Shown here in pieces: positions 50,807 through 60,717 of a stretch of DNA of 64,000 nucleotides (position 1 is its first letter; every line of letters begins with the position of its first letter). The stretch is taken from contig NZ_CAJRAU010000001.1 of assembly GCF_907165045.1 (NCBI RefSeq), positions 992,001 to 1,056,000 on the forward strand. Reading direction: 5' to 3'. The position numbers were made by a program, and so were the translations under genes. The notes below the pieces were generated by a model. That model was not told the DNA's origin. It saw only the letters and a program-made list of their open reading frames with translations, and did not search any database. This DNA is from Dyadobacter linearis. Its GTDB lineage: Bacteria > Bacteroidota > Bacteroidia > Cytophagales > Spirosomataceae.

Positions 50807-53800
50807 ATGAATCGATCAATTACAAGATGTATTGCATTGTTCGCCTTGCTTTTTTGCGCCTGCCTCACAGGTTTTGCGCAGGGTAATGAGGCAACAATTA
50901 TCGGGAGAGTCACCGAAGTACAGGCAGGACCGATCCCGGGCGCGACCGTTCTGGTCAGAAACGAATCTACCGGTTTCCAGGCTGGTACCGTTACCGATGT
51001 CAATGGTGATTACGTCATCAAGCAGCTTCCATTGGGCTCACCTTACTCTATCACAGTTTCGTTTGTAGGGTTTGGAGAACAAAAGAAAACGGGATATGCA
51101 TTGAACCAGGGCGATCAGCTGAGGTTGAACTTCGCAATGGAAAGCAGCGCAAACGAACTGCAGGCTGTGGATATCAAGGCCAATTCGCTGAAAAACACGG
51201 TTGTCAGCCTTGGAGCGTCCACTGCTATTACTGCCAAAGACATTACCAAATTGCCGGTAAACGGACGGAATTTCACCTCGCTGATCGAACTTTCGCCATT
51301 GAGCAACGGTAACAGCCTTGGCGGTCAGCTGGGATCCTCCACCAACTATACAATTGATGGTATGACTTCACGCAGCACAATCGCTGGTGGTGAAACCGGA
51401 GGTACCTACGCCATTTCAATGGAGGCTATCCGTGAATTCAAGGTAGTTACCAATGAATACGACGTTACACTCGGCCGCGCAGGTGGTGGAACGATCAGCA
51501 CAGTAACCAAATCGGGTACAAATCAATTGACAGGTAGCGTGTTTAACTTCATGCGTGCAGACTGGCTTTCAAGCGGTTATGATTTGAGGGGAAATAAAAG
51601 AACGCAGGATTTCTCAACAAATCAATTTGGTTTGTCACTGGGTGGTGCATTGAAAAAAGACAAAGCGCACTTCTTTGTAGCCTGGGACCATCAGGCCGAC
51701 TCACGTCCCCTTTTTATCGCCAACCTGCAATCTGATGCAGACGTAGCGGCTAACCGCGTAACGCAGGAAACTTTGGATAACTTTTTGGATATAGCAAGAT
51801 CAAAATACGGTGTTTCCAACAACCCGCAGTTTGGTTCATTTGGTAAGAAAAAAGGTACTGACGCGATTTTTGCAAGAATTGACTGGCAGTTAAATTCCAA
51901 AAACCTGCTGACGCTCCGCAATAACCTGATTAAGGAAAACGACAAGCTGTCGGAAGGTGACAACACGAGCATTAATGCATACGAATCCTATATCGACCGT
52001 GAGCGTTTTAACAACAGCATCATGGCATCGCTTCGTACGATCGTGAGCCCGAAGTTGACGAACGAATTTAAAGTACAGCACCTTTATCAGTATGAAGCGG
52101 TTATCCCAAGCTCGGAGCTTCCTTCTGCCGGTATTCCACGTGCAATTGTTGAAAACATCAACTCCACGTCGGGAACAAACAACTATATCACCGCCATCCA
52201 GATTGGTGGTCAGCGTTTCTCACCTGAGTGGTTTAGAGGACAGGTTTACCAGGCGATGAACAATGTGTATTACAACACCGGCAAAATCAACTTCACATTT
52301 GGTATTGATGTTATGTTCAACCGCATGAAGTCGGTTTATGGTAGTGAAATGAACGGCCGTTTCTATTTCACTGGTCTTGACAACTTCAACAACCAGACGC
52401 CTTACCGTTACGCCCGTGAGATCAATTTGAAGGACGACCCAAGCTCGATCGTCAATTCTCTGGCAACAGGTCTTTATGCACAAATGGATACCAAACTGGC
52501 GCGTGGTCTTGAAATGGTGGCTGGTCTGCGTTTGGACAACACCCAATACCTGAACAAAGCGAATTTCAGCCAGGTCGTATTTGATGAGTTGAACCTGCGT
52601 ACGGATAATAAGATCAATACAACACAATTGCAGCCACGCGTACAATTTACGTGGGATGTAAATGAGCAAAGCAAAGACATTATCCGTTTCGGTGCGGGTA
52701 TCTTCGGTTCGCAGCTGAACCCGTATTCAATGATCAACAACATGTTGTTTGACGGAACGAAAGTAGCAGCAGTTGAGATCCAGGGTGCATTGGTTCCGAA
52801 ACCTAACTTCCCGGGTTACCGCGAAGATCCTTCGACTGCACCAGGGGCGGATTTGTTCAATACGCCTGGTATCGAGCGTCTGATCACGATCAACATGAAC
52901 AATGCCAATGCGAAAATCCCTGTTCTTTACAAAACGAACTTCTCGTATAACCACTTCTTCAGCGACCGTCTGCGTATTGGTGTGAGCGGTTATGCTTCAT
53001 GGGCGCGCAACAACTATATGTATGTTGACCGCAATATGGTAGAAGATCCATATTTCCGTATTGCAGAAGAAGCCAACCGTGGCGTATACGTTCCGGCTGA
53101 CAAGATCAATGCTAAAAACGGAGCCACCAACTGGTTGGACAGCCGCAAGACGAAGCAAGTGGGTCGCGTGCTTGAACTGAATAGCATTGGTAAGAAAAAC
53201 CAGCTTGCATTGGTAATTGACGGTACTTACCGTTATTTCAAAGACGGACAGATTACTTTCTCGTATACCTGGAACGATTCAAAAGACAATACTTCATACA
53301 ACGGTAACGTAGCAAACACTGCAACGCTTGATTTGATGGTCAATGACGATCCACGCGATCTGAGCCGCATTACTTATGCGAACAACCACTTCCGCAACAA
53401 AGTAGTATTCTACGGAACTGCGCCAAGCATCTGGGGCGTAACATTGGGTCTGCGTTACTCAGGTATCGGTGGAACGCGCTATTCGCTGGCCGTTAACGGT
53501 AACATGAATGGTGACTTCGTTTCTTCAAACGACCTTCCATACATTTATGACCCAAACAGCCCTGAAACGCCACAAGTTGTTCGCGACGGTATCAATGCTA
53601 TCCTGAACAATCCGGAAGCTGAGCAAAGCATCAAGGATTATCTGACGAGAGATATGGGGAAAATCGCTGAGCGTAATGGTGGTATCAATGGTTTCTACGG
53701 GGTGTTTGATCTGAGATTGGCCAAGAAATTCAATTTCTACAAAAACCATGGTCTGGAAGCATCAGTTGACATTTTCAACGTAGCTAACCTGCTGAACAAA

Positions 53801-53965
53801 GACTGGGGCGTAGGAACCAACCTAGGCAAGCAAAACCTTTACACCATCAGATCATTCGACGCAACTGCCAAAAGATACGGATACGGCATGAGCAACGGAA
53901 CCGGTGTTTCCGGCTTAAATGGAAGCCCTTACCAGATCCAGATTGGCTTGCGGTATGCATTTTAA
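50807..53965 (+). CDS. Oar-like TonB-dependent receptor
   Basis: A 1052-residue outer-membrane protein with a signal peptide (residues 1-25, ending GFAQG), a carboxypeptidase-regulatory-like domain (ATIIGRVTEVQAGPIPGATV, to about residue 105), a plug domain (NGRNFTSLIELSPL and NYTIDGMTSRSTI, then GGGTISTVTKSGTN) and a large beta-barrel that ends in an aromatic residue (YQIQIGLRYAF). Oar-type receptors are linked to protein uptake, outer-membrane integrity and development in Myxococcus. There is no SusD partner gene, so glycan import is less likely. The codon use suggests high expression. Confidence 0.93.
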   Translation: MNRSITRCIALFALLFCACLTGFAQGNEATIIGRVTEVQAGPIPGATVLVRNESTGFQAGTVTDVNGDYVIKQLPLGSPYSITVSFVGFGEQKKTGYALNQGDQLRLNFAMESSANELQAVDIKANSLKNTVVSLGASTAITAKDITKLPVNGRNFTSLIELSPLSNGNSLGGQLGSSTNYTIDGMTSRSTIAGGETGGTYAISMEAIREFKVVTNEYDVTLGRAGGGTISTVTKSGTNQLTGSVFNFMRADWLSSGYDLRGNKRTQDFSTNQFGLSLGGALKKDKAHFFVAWDHQADSRPLFIANLQSDADVAANRVTQETLDNFLDIARSKYGVSNNPQFGSFGKKKGTDAIFARIDWQLNSKNLLTLRNNLIKENDKLSEGDNTSINAYESYIDRERFNNSIMASLRTIVSPKLTNEFKVQHLYQYEAVIPSSELPSAGIPRAIVENINSTSGTNNYITAIQIGGQRFSPEWFRGQVYQAMNNVYYNTGKINFTFGIDVMFNRMKSVYGSEMNGRFYFTGLDNFNNQTPYRYAREINLKDDPSSIVNSLATGLYAQMDTKLARGLEMVAGLRLDNTQYLNKANFSQVVFDELNLRTDNKINTTQLQPRVQFTWDVNEQSKDIIRFGAGIFGSQLNPYSMINNMLFDGTKVAAVEIQGALVPKPNFPGYREDPSTAPGADLFNTPGIERLITINMNNANAKIPVLYKTNFSYNHFFSDRLRIGVSGYASWARNNYMYVDRNMVEDPYFRIAEEANRGVYVPADKINAKNGATNWLDSRKTKQVGRVLELNSIGKKNQLALVIDGTYRYFKDGQITFSYTWNDSKDNTSYNGNVANTATLDLMVNDDPRDLSRITYANNHFRNKVVFYGTAPSIWGVTLGLRYSGIGGTRYSLAVNGNMNGDFVSSNDLPYIYDPNSPETPQVVRDGINAILNNPEAEQSIKDYLTRDMGKIAERNGGINGFYGVFDLRLAKKFNFYKNHGLEASVDIFNVANLLNKDWGVGTNLGKQNLYTIRSFDATAKRYGYGMSNGTGVSGLNGSPYQIQIGLRYAF

Positions 53966-53969
53966 TTAA

Positions 53970-54107
53970 GGGAGGAAAGGGAGGAAGGGAGGATGGAGGA
54001 ATGGAGAATGGAGACAGGAAAAAATATTTCCTCCTTCCTCCGTTCCTCCTTCCTCCCTTTCCTCCTTCCTCCCCCATTCAATCATTCAATCATTCAATCA
54101 TTCAATC
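53970..54107. repeat. Purine/pyrimidine inverted repeat and four ATTCAATC copies
   Basis: An almost pure purine run (53970-54019, GGAGGAAAGG-type units) is followed by an almost pure pyrimidine run (about 54029-54075, CCTCCTTCCT-type units). They can pair over more than 30 bp with few mismatches. Directly after come four exact ATTCAATC units (54076-54107) and a partial one, ending 4 bp before the next ATG. The block may terminate the receptor transcript; both parts are prone to slippage. Confidence 0.85.
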
Positions 54108-54111
54108 ATTA

Positions 54112-55455
54112 ATGAAAAAACTCCTCACACTTCTCGGCATTGCTATTTCGCTGAATGCAACTGCCCAGGACTCCCACGTGGTACTGATCAGTATCGACGG
54201 GCTTCGGCCTGAATTTTATAAAGACCCTAACTGGTCGATGGTGAACTTGCGGCAGGGAATGGAAACCGGCGCTTATTCCGACGGCGTTACCGGCGTTTTC
54301 CCGACAGTAACTTACCCTTCGCACACCACGATTATCACCGGAGTGAAGCCCCTCAAACACGGCGTACATTATAATACACCGCCCGAGCCGCTCGAAGTGA
54401 CCGGAAAATGGATCTGGGATTACAGCACGATCAAAGTACCTACGATTTTCAGCGTTGCAAAAGAAAAAGGTTTGAAGACCGCCTCCGTGTTCTGGCCGGT
54501 TTCAGTAGGCAGCCCCGCTACCTACAATATCCCTGAGTATTGGTATTTGCCTGAGAAAAAAGGCGGGGACCGGATTATGATCAAGGCGCTTTCTGAACAT
54601 GCTTCTCCCAAAGGTTTGTATGAAGAAGTGGAGCAGAATGCGACCGGCAAGATGGAAGAGATTGATTTTAACAGCGATTACCTGAGCGTGGACGAGAATA
54701 TGTCGCGCATCAGCGCCTACCTGATCCGTAAATACAAACCTTCTTTCCTGGCGGTACATTTGGTAGCGGTTGACCATTTTGAACACGAGCAAGGCCGTGA
54801 AGGCGACCAGGTAAGAGCCGCTTTGGCGAGTGTCGACAGAGGCATTAAAACGATCATTGAAGCCACCGAAAAGGCAGGTATCAGAGAAAAAACGACTTTC
54901 ATCATTACTGGTGATCACGGTTTTGTGGATATCCACACAGCGATCGCACCCAATGTGCTTTTGGCGAAAGCCGGCTTGTACGATCCTGCCAACAAAGCAG
55001 CGTGGAAAGCTTATTTTCACGGCTCCGGCGGTTCTGCATTTTTACATTTGAAAGATAAAAATGATACCAAAACGCTGGAAAAAGTAAAGCAGATTCTGAA
55101 CGATCTGCCGGTGGGTCAAAAGAACTTTTTCGCTGTGAAAGACCGCGCGGCACTGGACGAAGTCGGCGCCGATCCGAATGCGGCACTGGCGCTGGCCCCA
55201 AGGCAGGGAATTACCGTCAGCGCAGCTGCTACGGGTGATTTTACGCGTGCTTCGAGTGGCGGTACCCACGGCTTTTTCCCCGATTTCAAGGAAATACAAA
55301 CTGGTTTTGTTGCTTTTGGAAAAGGGATCAAACCGGGTGCGGTGGTAGCTGAAATGAGCTTACAGGATATTGCCCCACTGGTCGCCAAGCTGCTGAATAT
55401 CGAATTCCCGACCGCCGACGGCACATTGTATCCGGGCTTACTCACTAATAAATGA
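54112..55455 (+). CDS. Alkaline phosphatase superfamily, nucleotide pyrophosphatase/phosphodiesterase type
   Basis: A 447-residue exported protein with a signal peptide (MKKLLTLLGIAISLNATAQ) and a phosphodiesterase I/NPP fold: metal aspartate in LISIDGLRPEF, nucleophile threonine in GVFPTVTYPSHTT, VAVDHFEHEQG, TGDHGFVDIH and the late histidine in GGTHGFFPDF. It probably hydrolyses phosphodiester or pyrophosphate bonds of extracellular nucleotides or lipids. The frame is open upstream to 54001 through the repeat block, but the ATG at 54112 begins the signal peptide. Confidence 0.9.
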   Translation: MKKLLTLLGIAISLNATAQDSHVVLISIDGLRPEFYKDPNWSMVNLRQGMETGAYSDGVTGVFPTVTYPSHTTIITGVKPLKHGVHYNTPPEPLEVTGKWIWDYSTIKVPTIFSVAKEKGLKTASVFWPVSVGSPATYNIPEYWYLPEKKGGDRIMIKALSEHASPKGLYEEVEQNATGKMEEIDFNSDYLSVDENMSRISAYLIRKYKPSFLAVHLVAVDHFEHEQGREGDQVRAALASVDRGIKTIIEATEKAGIREKTTFIITGDHGFVDIHTAIAPNVLLAKAGLYDPANKAAWKAYFHGSGGSAFLHLKDKNDTKTLEKVKQILNDLPVGQKNFFAVKDRAALDEVGADPNAALALAPRQGITVSAAATGDFTRASSGGTHGFFPDFKEIQTGFVAFGKGIKPGAVVAEMSLQDIAPLVAKLLNIEFPTADGTLYPGLLTNK

Positions 55456-55546
55456 GCGGCACTTACTGAAAAACAGGTAATTGTACGCTAGCAAAAAAGC
55501 TGTTCGAGTCATAGATTTACGTTTCGCACTATTCCGAATCCGATCT

Positions 55547-56683
55547 ATGACCGAACAGTTTACCTCTAATCCCGCAGGCTGGTTCCACAAGTTCTGCGAA
55601 GCCTCTCTCGGCATCCTCGCCGCCACCGTCATTATCCAGATCCCGCTGGACATATTCACGTCGATCTGGGAATATCTCGGTGACTACGATAACTATTACT
55701 TCATTATTCAGGCTGTTCTTCCGCTGATCGGCGGAGCGATCTACGCCACGCTGTGGCAGGATCGCGAACGCACGGGCCGCATTAACAGTGGCTGGCACCA
55801 CGCGATTTTACTTGGAATGCTGCGCTATTGGCTGGCCTACTCTATTTCAGTTTATGGTTTTGCCAAAATCCTCAAAACCCAGCTGCAATCGCCCATTTAT
55901 CGGCTAGATATGCCCCTCGGAGACCTCAACGGATTTGCATTGACCTGGTATTATTTCGGCTATTCCTACACGCTGGCGGTGATTCTGGGCTTGTTTCAGG
56001 TAGGCGGATCAATATTGCTGCTCTTCCGCAGAACGACGCTGATCGGTGTGATGGTACTGTTGCCGGTAATGGTCAATATCGTGTTGATCAACTTATTTTA
56101 TGATATCGCCGCGGGTGCTTTTTTCAATTCCATTATCTACACAATTGGACTTGTTTACTTGCTTTTCAATGATTTTGAAAAATTAAAAGCGGCATTCTGG
56201 GATCTGGTTGAGCGTTTTCCCACGATCGGAGGAAAGAACCAGTGGGCAAAAAATGGATTGCGCTTCCTGGTAATAGCCGCCGCATTTGCGACCATTTACC
56301 AATATTTATGGAATGATAAAACCGATAAGATATTGCTGGGAACATGGAAGGTTGAAAAGCTCCTTAAAAACAAACAGCCTGTTGATGAAACTGCCTGGCT
56401 TAAAGATTCGACCGCCTGGAATAAGGTCTATTTCGCGAGCTGGAACGGCGCGGCGTTCAGTCCCAATCCTTATCGGTACCTGCCGGCAGAGAGTTTACGT
56501 GGTTCGTATGAGTTTGATAGTCTGAAAAATGATATCCAGTTTATTTTTCAAAACCCGGCGCAAAAAGGCGGGAAAGACGATACCCTTCATATTGCAGTGA
56601 CCAACCGGACGCAAAAATCCATGCACCTGCATTTCGTGATGGCGAGCGATACGATGGATTTGCAGCTGGCGCGGCTGCGATGA
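55547..56683 (+). CDS. Multi-pass DoxX-like membrane protein
   Basis: A 378-residue membrane protein with seven or so hydrophobic segments up to about residue 255 (LGILAATVIIQIP, YFIIQAVLPLIGGAIYATLW, VILGLFQVGGSILLLF, GVMVLLPVMVNIVLINLF). A C-terminal soluble domain of about 110 residues follows (LLGTWKVEKLL..., beta-rich). The membrane part resembles DoxX/DUF-type quinone-associated proteins, with no firm family. The ATG at 55547 (MTEQFTSN) is preferred over 55481. Confidence 0.75.
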   Translation: MTEQFTSNPAGWFHKFCEASLGILAATVIIQIPLDIFTSIWEYLGDYDNYYFIIQAVLPLIGGAIYATLWQDRERTGRINSGWHHAILLGMLRYWLAYSISVYGFAKILKTQLQSPIYRLDMPLGDLNGFALTWYYFGYSYTLAVILGLFQVGGSILLLFRRTTLIGVMVLLPVMVNIVLINLFYDIAAGAFFNSIIYTIGLVYLLFNDFEKLKAAFWDLVERFPTIGGKNQWAKNGLRFLVIAAAFATIYQYLWNDKTDKILLGTWKVEKLLKNKQPVDETAWLKDSTAWNKVYFASWNGAAFSPNPYRYLPAESLRGSYEFDSLKNDIQFIFQNPAQKGGKDDTLHIAVTNRTQKSMHLHFVMASDTMDLQLARLR

Positions 56684-56741
56684 TCTAATGCTTTTTTTGT
56701 TCAAATTGCGGTTGGTACTTTCTCCTCCCTGAGTTCTTTTT

Positions 56742-57860
56742 ATGAAAAAAGCCTTTTTCCTGATCCCTGTTTTCGTTGTAGTTGCATTTCTTGTATACCT
56801 CGTTTTCTCGGAAAAGCCCGTTGAAAAAAAATCCCAGGAACCTGCGCCGCCCTACCCTTACCATAGCGAAGACGTCACATTCACGAACAATCAGGCGGAT
56901 GTCACCCTCTCGGGCACATTGACATTACCCGAAAAAGGAGACAAATTCCCGGTGGTGATCCTGGTTTCCGGCAGCGGGCCGCAGGATCGTAACTCTGAGT
57001 TTTGGGGGCACAAACCTTTCCTGGTGATCGCCGATTACCTTACCCGCCAGGGCATAGCAGTTTTGCGCTACGACGATCGTGGGATTGGCAAATCCACCGG
57101 AAAGTTTATGGAAGCCACTTCCAACGATTTCGCAACCGATGCAGAAAGTGCGGTCGCCTATCTGAAAACCAGAAAAGAGATCGATGCTGAAAAAATTGGC
57201 ATTGCGGGACACAGCGACGGAGGGCTGGTAGCCGCAATAGCAGCCTCGCGCTCCAAAGACATTGGTTTTATCATTTCTCTTGCCGGCCCCGGGGCAAGGG
57301 GTACCGAGGTGATCTCATTGCAATCCGAGCTGATCGCACGGGCTGGCGGTGCCAGTGAAGACGAAATCGCGGTAATCCGAAAATTGAACGGGAAAACCGT
57401 AGAGATACTCACAAAAACGACGGACACGACCCGCCTTCGAACCGAGCTCGCCGCATTTTTCCAAAAAAATATGGATAGCTACCCCGCAAAAGGACTCCCT
57501 CCCGGATTTACCAAAGAGCAGCTATTTACAGCACAAGTCAATGCCATGTGCACTCCCTGGTACCAATATATGTTCTCGATCGATCCGGCCGATTTTTTCT
57601 CAAAGGTCTCCTGCCCGGTACTGGCACTGAACGGAGCAAAAGACTTGCAGGTAGACGCGCAGCAAAATCTCCCAGTGATTGGAAAAGCCGTAAAAGTCGG
57701 CGGCAATGCGAATGTGACAGTTACCGAACTCCCCGGTCTCAACCACTTTTTTCAGAAAAGCAAAACCGGCCACCCCAGCGAATATGCGGGTAATGCAGAA
57801 ACGTTTTCGCCGGTAGCGCTGGCAGCGATGAGTGACTGGATTAAGGCAGAAGTGCGGTAG
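56742..57860 (+). CDS. Exported alpha/beta hydrolase (S9/dienelactone-like)
   Basis: A 372-residue protein with an N-terminal membrane anchor or signal (about residues 4-22), then an alpha/beta hydrolase: VVILVSGSGPQDRNSEFWGH, RYDDRGIGKSTG, nucleophile serine in GIAGHSDGGLVA, acid in ALNGAKDLQVDA and the histidine in ELPGLNHFF. Such exported hydrolases cleave esters or short peptides; the substrate is unknown. It is on the same strand as the membrane protein upstream, with 58 bp between. Confidence 0.88.
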   Translation: MKKAFFLIPVFVVVAFLVYLVFSEKPVEKKSQEPAPPYPYHSEDVTFTNNQADVTLSGTLTLPEKGDKFPVVILVSGSGPQDRNSEFWGHKPFLVIADYLTRQGIAVLRYDDRGIGKSTGKFMEATSNDFATDAESAVAYLKTRKEIDAEKIGIAGHSDGGLVAAIAASRSKDIGFIISLAGPGARGTEVISLQSELIARAGGASEDEIAVIRKLNGKTVEILTKTTDTTRLRTELAAFFQKNMDSYPAKGLPPGFTKEQLFTAQVNAMCTPWYQYMFSIDPADFFSKVSCPVLALNGAKDLQVDAQQNLPVIGKAVKVGGNANVTVTELPGLNHFFQKSKTGHPSEYAGNAETFSPVALAAMSDWIKAEVR

Positions 57861-57869
57861 GTAATGAAG

Positions 57870-59327
57870 TCAGCTTTCTTTCAAATACCCTTTCAACAAA
57901 GGCAGAATATCTTCTGAACTCGGTCTGGGCGCGTGGGTTTTTAGCATTTTCCCTTCGGCGTCGATCAATATGTATCTCGGAATGCCCCAGAGGTGGTAGT
58001 TTTCCCAAATCGCGTCGGGTTGGCCGTCCTGCTTTTGGTGCATGTGGATGCCTGCGGGGACGCTTTTATCGGGTAGTAGTTTTTTCCAGGTATCTATATT
58101 CGAATCGGTCGACACGTACAGGAATGCGATTTTGTCATTGCCTTCAAATTCCTTCACCAGCTTTTTGGAATGCGGAAATTCGTCCCGGCACGGCCCGCAC
58201 CATGTTGCCCATACGTCGACGTAAACGAGCTTTCCTTTGAGGCTGCTCAGCGAAATCGGTTTTCCATCGGCGGTAGTGCCTGTAAAATTCGGCGCAGGTT
58301 TCCCCGGCGCGAGGGCCGCCCATTTATCGTAGCTCTTCTGAATCGCTTTCTTATAAAGTGCATTGCGCCCGGTTTTCTGGTAGTTCGCCCACAGCGAATT
58401 CACCTCTTCAGACAGTCCGTTAGTTCTAAACCAGTCATTGATATTCGCAGCTTTTAAATGCTCTTCCAGCGGCGGGATAAAGTTTTTCGATTCAATTTCC
58501 CTACTCGAAAATGTCGGGTGACTTATCTCTGGGCCATCGGTTTTGGAGCTGTGCGTTTCCTCGTCTGCCGGCCAGATGATTCCGGATTGAAGGTAGGTCA
58601 ACAAAAGCAGACCGTATTTATAGCTATTGGCAGCCAATGATAGCGAATCCTGCGGCAGATCCGCCATCATTTTTTTTAGAGTTTCCGACATACCGAGATC
58701 TTCCATATCATAGCCGAAATTGGCAGTCACGTAACTCTGCGTGTATGAATAGAGAATAATGCGGTTGTTCGCCTCCATGATCTGCAAAATCTCCGGCTTT
58801 ACCTTATTGTCTTTTTTGAGATCAGCGAAATGTCGTGCCATTTGTTTTTCCAGAGAATCCCTCTTTGATAGAAATGCGTCCAGCTTCATCTTCTCAAATA
58901 CTCTGTAATCGAAAACCTCGTAATTCCCGTAAGTTGAATTTACCTTTTGCAAATATTGATTGATAATCGCTCCTTCGCCGCTGTATGTTACAGATCGCTT
59001 AGTTTTGCCCTTCATAGTTGTTACCATCAGATTGTCTCCCGGACTTATGAAAAGCGGAACAAGACTTTTTTTCTGATCTACATATACGAAAACGGGGTGG
59101 TCGACTGACAGCTCAAATTCACCCGTTCCCGTACTATCAAACTTAGCTTTCGTCAGCACAACCTCATCCAGGTTCAGTATATTGAATGTAATCAGTTCCA
59201 GCTCCAAATTTGCCGCACTATCAAGCTTTGCGACGATTGTAACCCTATTCAAGTCTTTCTTTTCACAACCTGACAGACCGAGATAAAGCAGTAAACTGAG
59301 AACGCTAATTTTGAAAAGATGTAACAT
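57870..59327 (-). CDS. TlpA-like thioredoxin lipoprotein
   Basis: A 485-residue lipoprotein (lipobox LSGC; ATG at 59327 chosen over the longer frame at 59459). It has an N-terminal DUF4369-like beta domain (about residues 25-120), a helical middle, and a C-terminal TlpA/ResA domain with VDVWATWCGPCRDEFPHS (redox Cys pair) and GIPRYILIDAEG (cis-proline). Bacteroidota have many of these; they reduce disulfides on the outer face of the inner membrane. Confidence 0.92.
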   Translation of the reverse strand: MLHLFKISVLSLLLYLGLSGCEKKDLNRVTIVAKLDSAANLELELITFNILNLDEVVLTKAKFDSTGTGEFELSVDHPVFVYVDQKKSLVPLFISPGDNLMVTTMKGKTKRSVTYSGEGAIINQYLQKVNSTYGNYEVFDYRVFEKMKLDAFLSKRDSLEKQMARHFADLKKDNKVKPEILQIMEANNRIILYSYTQSYVTANFGYDMEDLGMSETLKKMMADLPQDSLSLAANSYKYGLLLLTYLQSGIIWPADEETHSSKTDGPEISHPTFSSREIESKNFIPPLEEHLKAANINDWFRTNGLSEEVNSLWANYQKTGRNALYKKAIQKSYDKWAALAPGKPAPNFTGTTADGKPISLSSLKGKLVYVDVWATWCGPCRDEFPHSKKLVKEFEGNDKIAFLYVSTDSNIDTWKKLLPDKSVPAGIHMHQKQDGQPDAIWENYHLWGIPRYILIDAEGKMLKTHAPRPSSEDILPLLKGYLKES

Positions 59328-59480
59328 CGCGAAGGAACTTTTGTGATAAAAAGGGATCGATATCAACTTCATATACTTTGCATAAGTCTGTATTGATGCA
59401 AGTATCCTTTTATTTACTAAAAAAAATGCTGCATTCAGGACGAATGCAGCATGATACATAACTTACTAAGAATGCGCTAA

Positions 59481-60515
59481 TTACTTTTTCAAAGCCTTCC
59501 GCACAGCCGGCGCGACTTTGTCACCCAACAGCTCGATAGATTTCATAAGCAACTTATGATTTGGGCCACCCACGTCGGTATGGAGCAGGAAGCGCGTTAA
59601 TCCGAACATCTCCTGGTTTTGCAATATCTTGTCTGTGACCTGATTTGGGTCACCCACAAACAAGGCACCTTCCAGGCTGCGACCGCCTTCAAATTGCCCC
59701 CTGGTATACGGCGCCCAGCCGCGGCTGCTGCCTACACGGTCCATTTGTCCTGCGTAACTCGCAAAATATTCATCGGCAAGTGCAGTACCATTTTCGCCTA
59801 CCAATCCGTGCGAATGCGTCGCCAGCTGCATTTTCGCAGGATCGTGACCGGCATTGATATATTCAGTTTTATAAAGATCAAAAAACGGCTTGAACTGGGC
59901 CGGCATACCACCGATGATCGCGATAATAAGCGGAAAACCCATTTTAGCAGCGCGCACAACCGACTGCGGCGTACCACCGACGGCGATCCAGATATCCATT
60001 CGCCCATTGACGGGCCTCGGCAAAACCTGCTGACTATCCAGCGCAGCGCGGTATTTCCCTTTCCAGCTGATCGTTTCCGTCTCGTTGATCTGTTTCAGCA
60101 GTTCCAGTTTTTCGGTAAATAACCCGTTGTAATCGTTCAGATCATAACCAAAAAGGGGAAACGATTCGATGAAGCTCCCCCGCCCTACCGTAATCTCGGC
60201 ACGACCGTTTGAAAGCAGATCTACCGTTGAAAAATTCTGATAAACGCGTACGGGATCATTTGAGCTTAATACTGTGACAGAACTCGTCAGCTTGATATTT
60301 TTGGTTACTGATGCGGCGGCAGCCAGGATAATTTCCGGACTCGAAACCGCATATTCAGCACGGTGATGTTCGCCGATCCCGAATACATCCAGCCCGACTT
60401 CATCAGCCAGTTTTACTTCTTCCAGCAAATCCTGTAACCTTTCGTGAGGGGATTGAAATGCCCGGGCCGCCTTATCAAAAGACAAATCCCCGAACATACT
60501 GATACCTATTTCCAT
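59481..60515 (-). CDS. LLM class flavin-dependent oxidoreductase
   Basis: A 344-residue luciferase-like TIM barrel: MEIGISMFGDLSF, FGIGEHHRAEYAVSSPEI, LTSSVTVLSSNDPVRVYQ, ITVGRGSFIESFPLFGYD, then GTPQSVVRAAKMGFPLI. It binds reduced FMN or F420 and oxygenates an unknown substrate. It has no flavin reductase neighbour. A G-rich repeat lies 68 bp upstream of the start. Confidence 0.92.
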   Translation of the reverse strand: MEIGISMFGDLSFDKAARAFQSPHERLQDLLEEVKLADEVGLDVFGIGEHHRAEYAVSSPEIILAAAASVTKNIKLTSSVTVLSSNDPVRVYQNFSTVDLLSNGRAEITVGRGSFIESFPLFGYDLNDYNGLFTEKLELLKQINETETISWKGKYRAALDSQQVLPRPVNGRMDIWIAVGGTPQSVVRAAKMGFPLIIAIIGGMPAQFKPFFDLYKTEYINAGHDPAKMQLATHSHGLVGENGTALADEYFASYAGQMDRVGSSRGWAPYTRGQFEGGRSLEGALFVGDPNQVTDKILQNQEMFGLTRFLLHTDVGGPNHKLLMKSIELLGDKVAPAVRKALKK

Positions 60516-60582
60516 GATATTGTTTTGGTCAACTTTTCCTACTTAAGGAAAGGGATTTTGGCGGTTAGAAGTTCAAAAGTGA

Positions 60583-60610
60583 GGGGTTTGGGGGTTTGGG
60601 GGTTTGGGGG
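60583..60610 (+). repeat. G-quadruplex-type repeat (four G runs, TTT loops)
   Basis: GGGG-TTT-GGGGG-TTT-GGGGG-TTT-GGGGG is a canonical four-tract quadruplex motif with identical 3-base loops. It lies in the 358-bp gap between the LLM oxidoreductase (-) and parD (+). For the LLM gene the G-rich strand is the template strand. The tandem 8-bp unit could also vary in copy number. Confidence 0.85.
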
Positions 60611-60717
60611 TTTGAAAGATAATCCTCGCAATCTAACTTCCAATTCCTGCCTTCAAATAGTCCGGAACGACAGATCGTCCATCTCGTCTTGTCTTAAATA
60701 TTATCTAATATAAATTA

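Noticed and set aside
54076-54110. CRISPR-like repeats (ATTCAATC units)
   Set aside because: The units are 8 bp, directly tandem and without spacers; this is a simple repeat.
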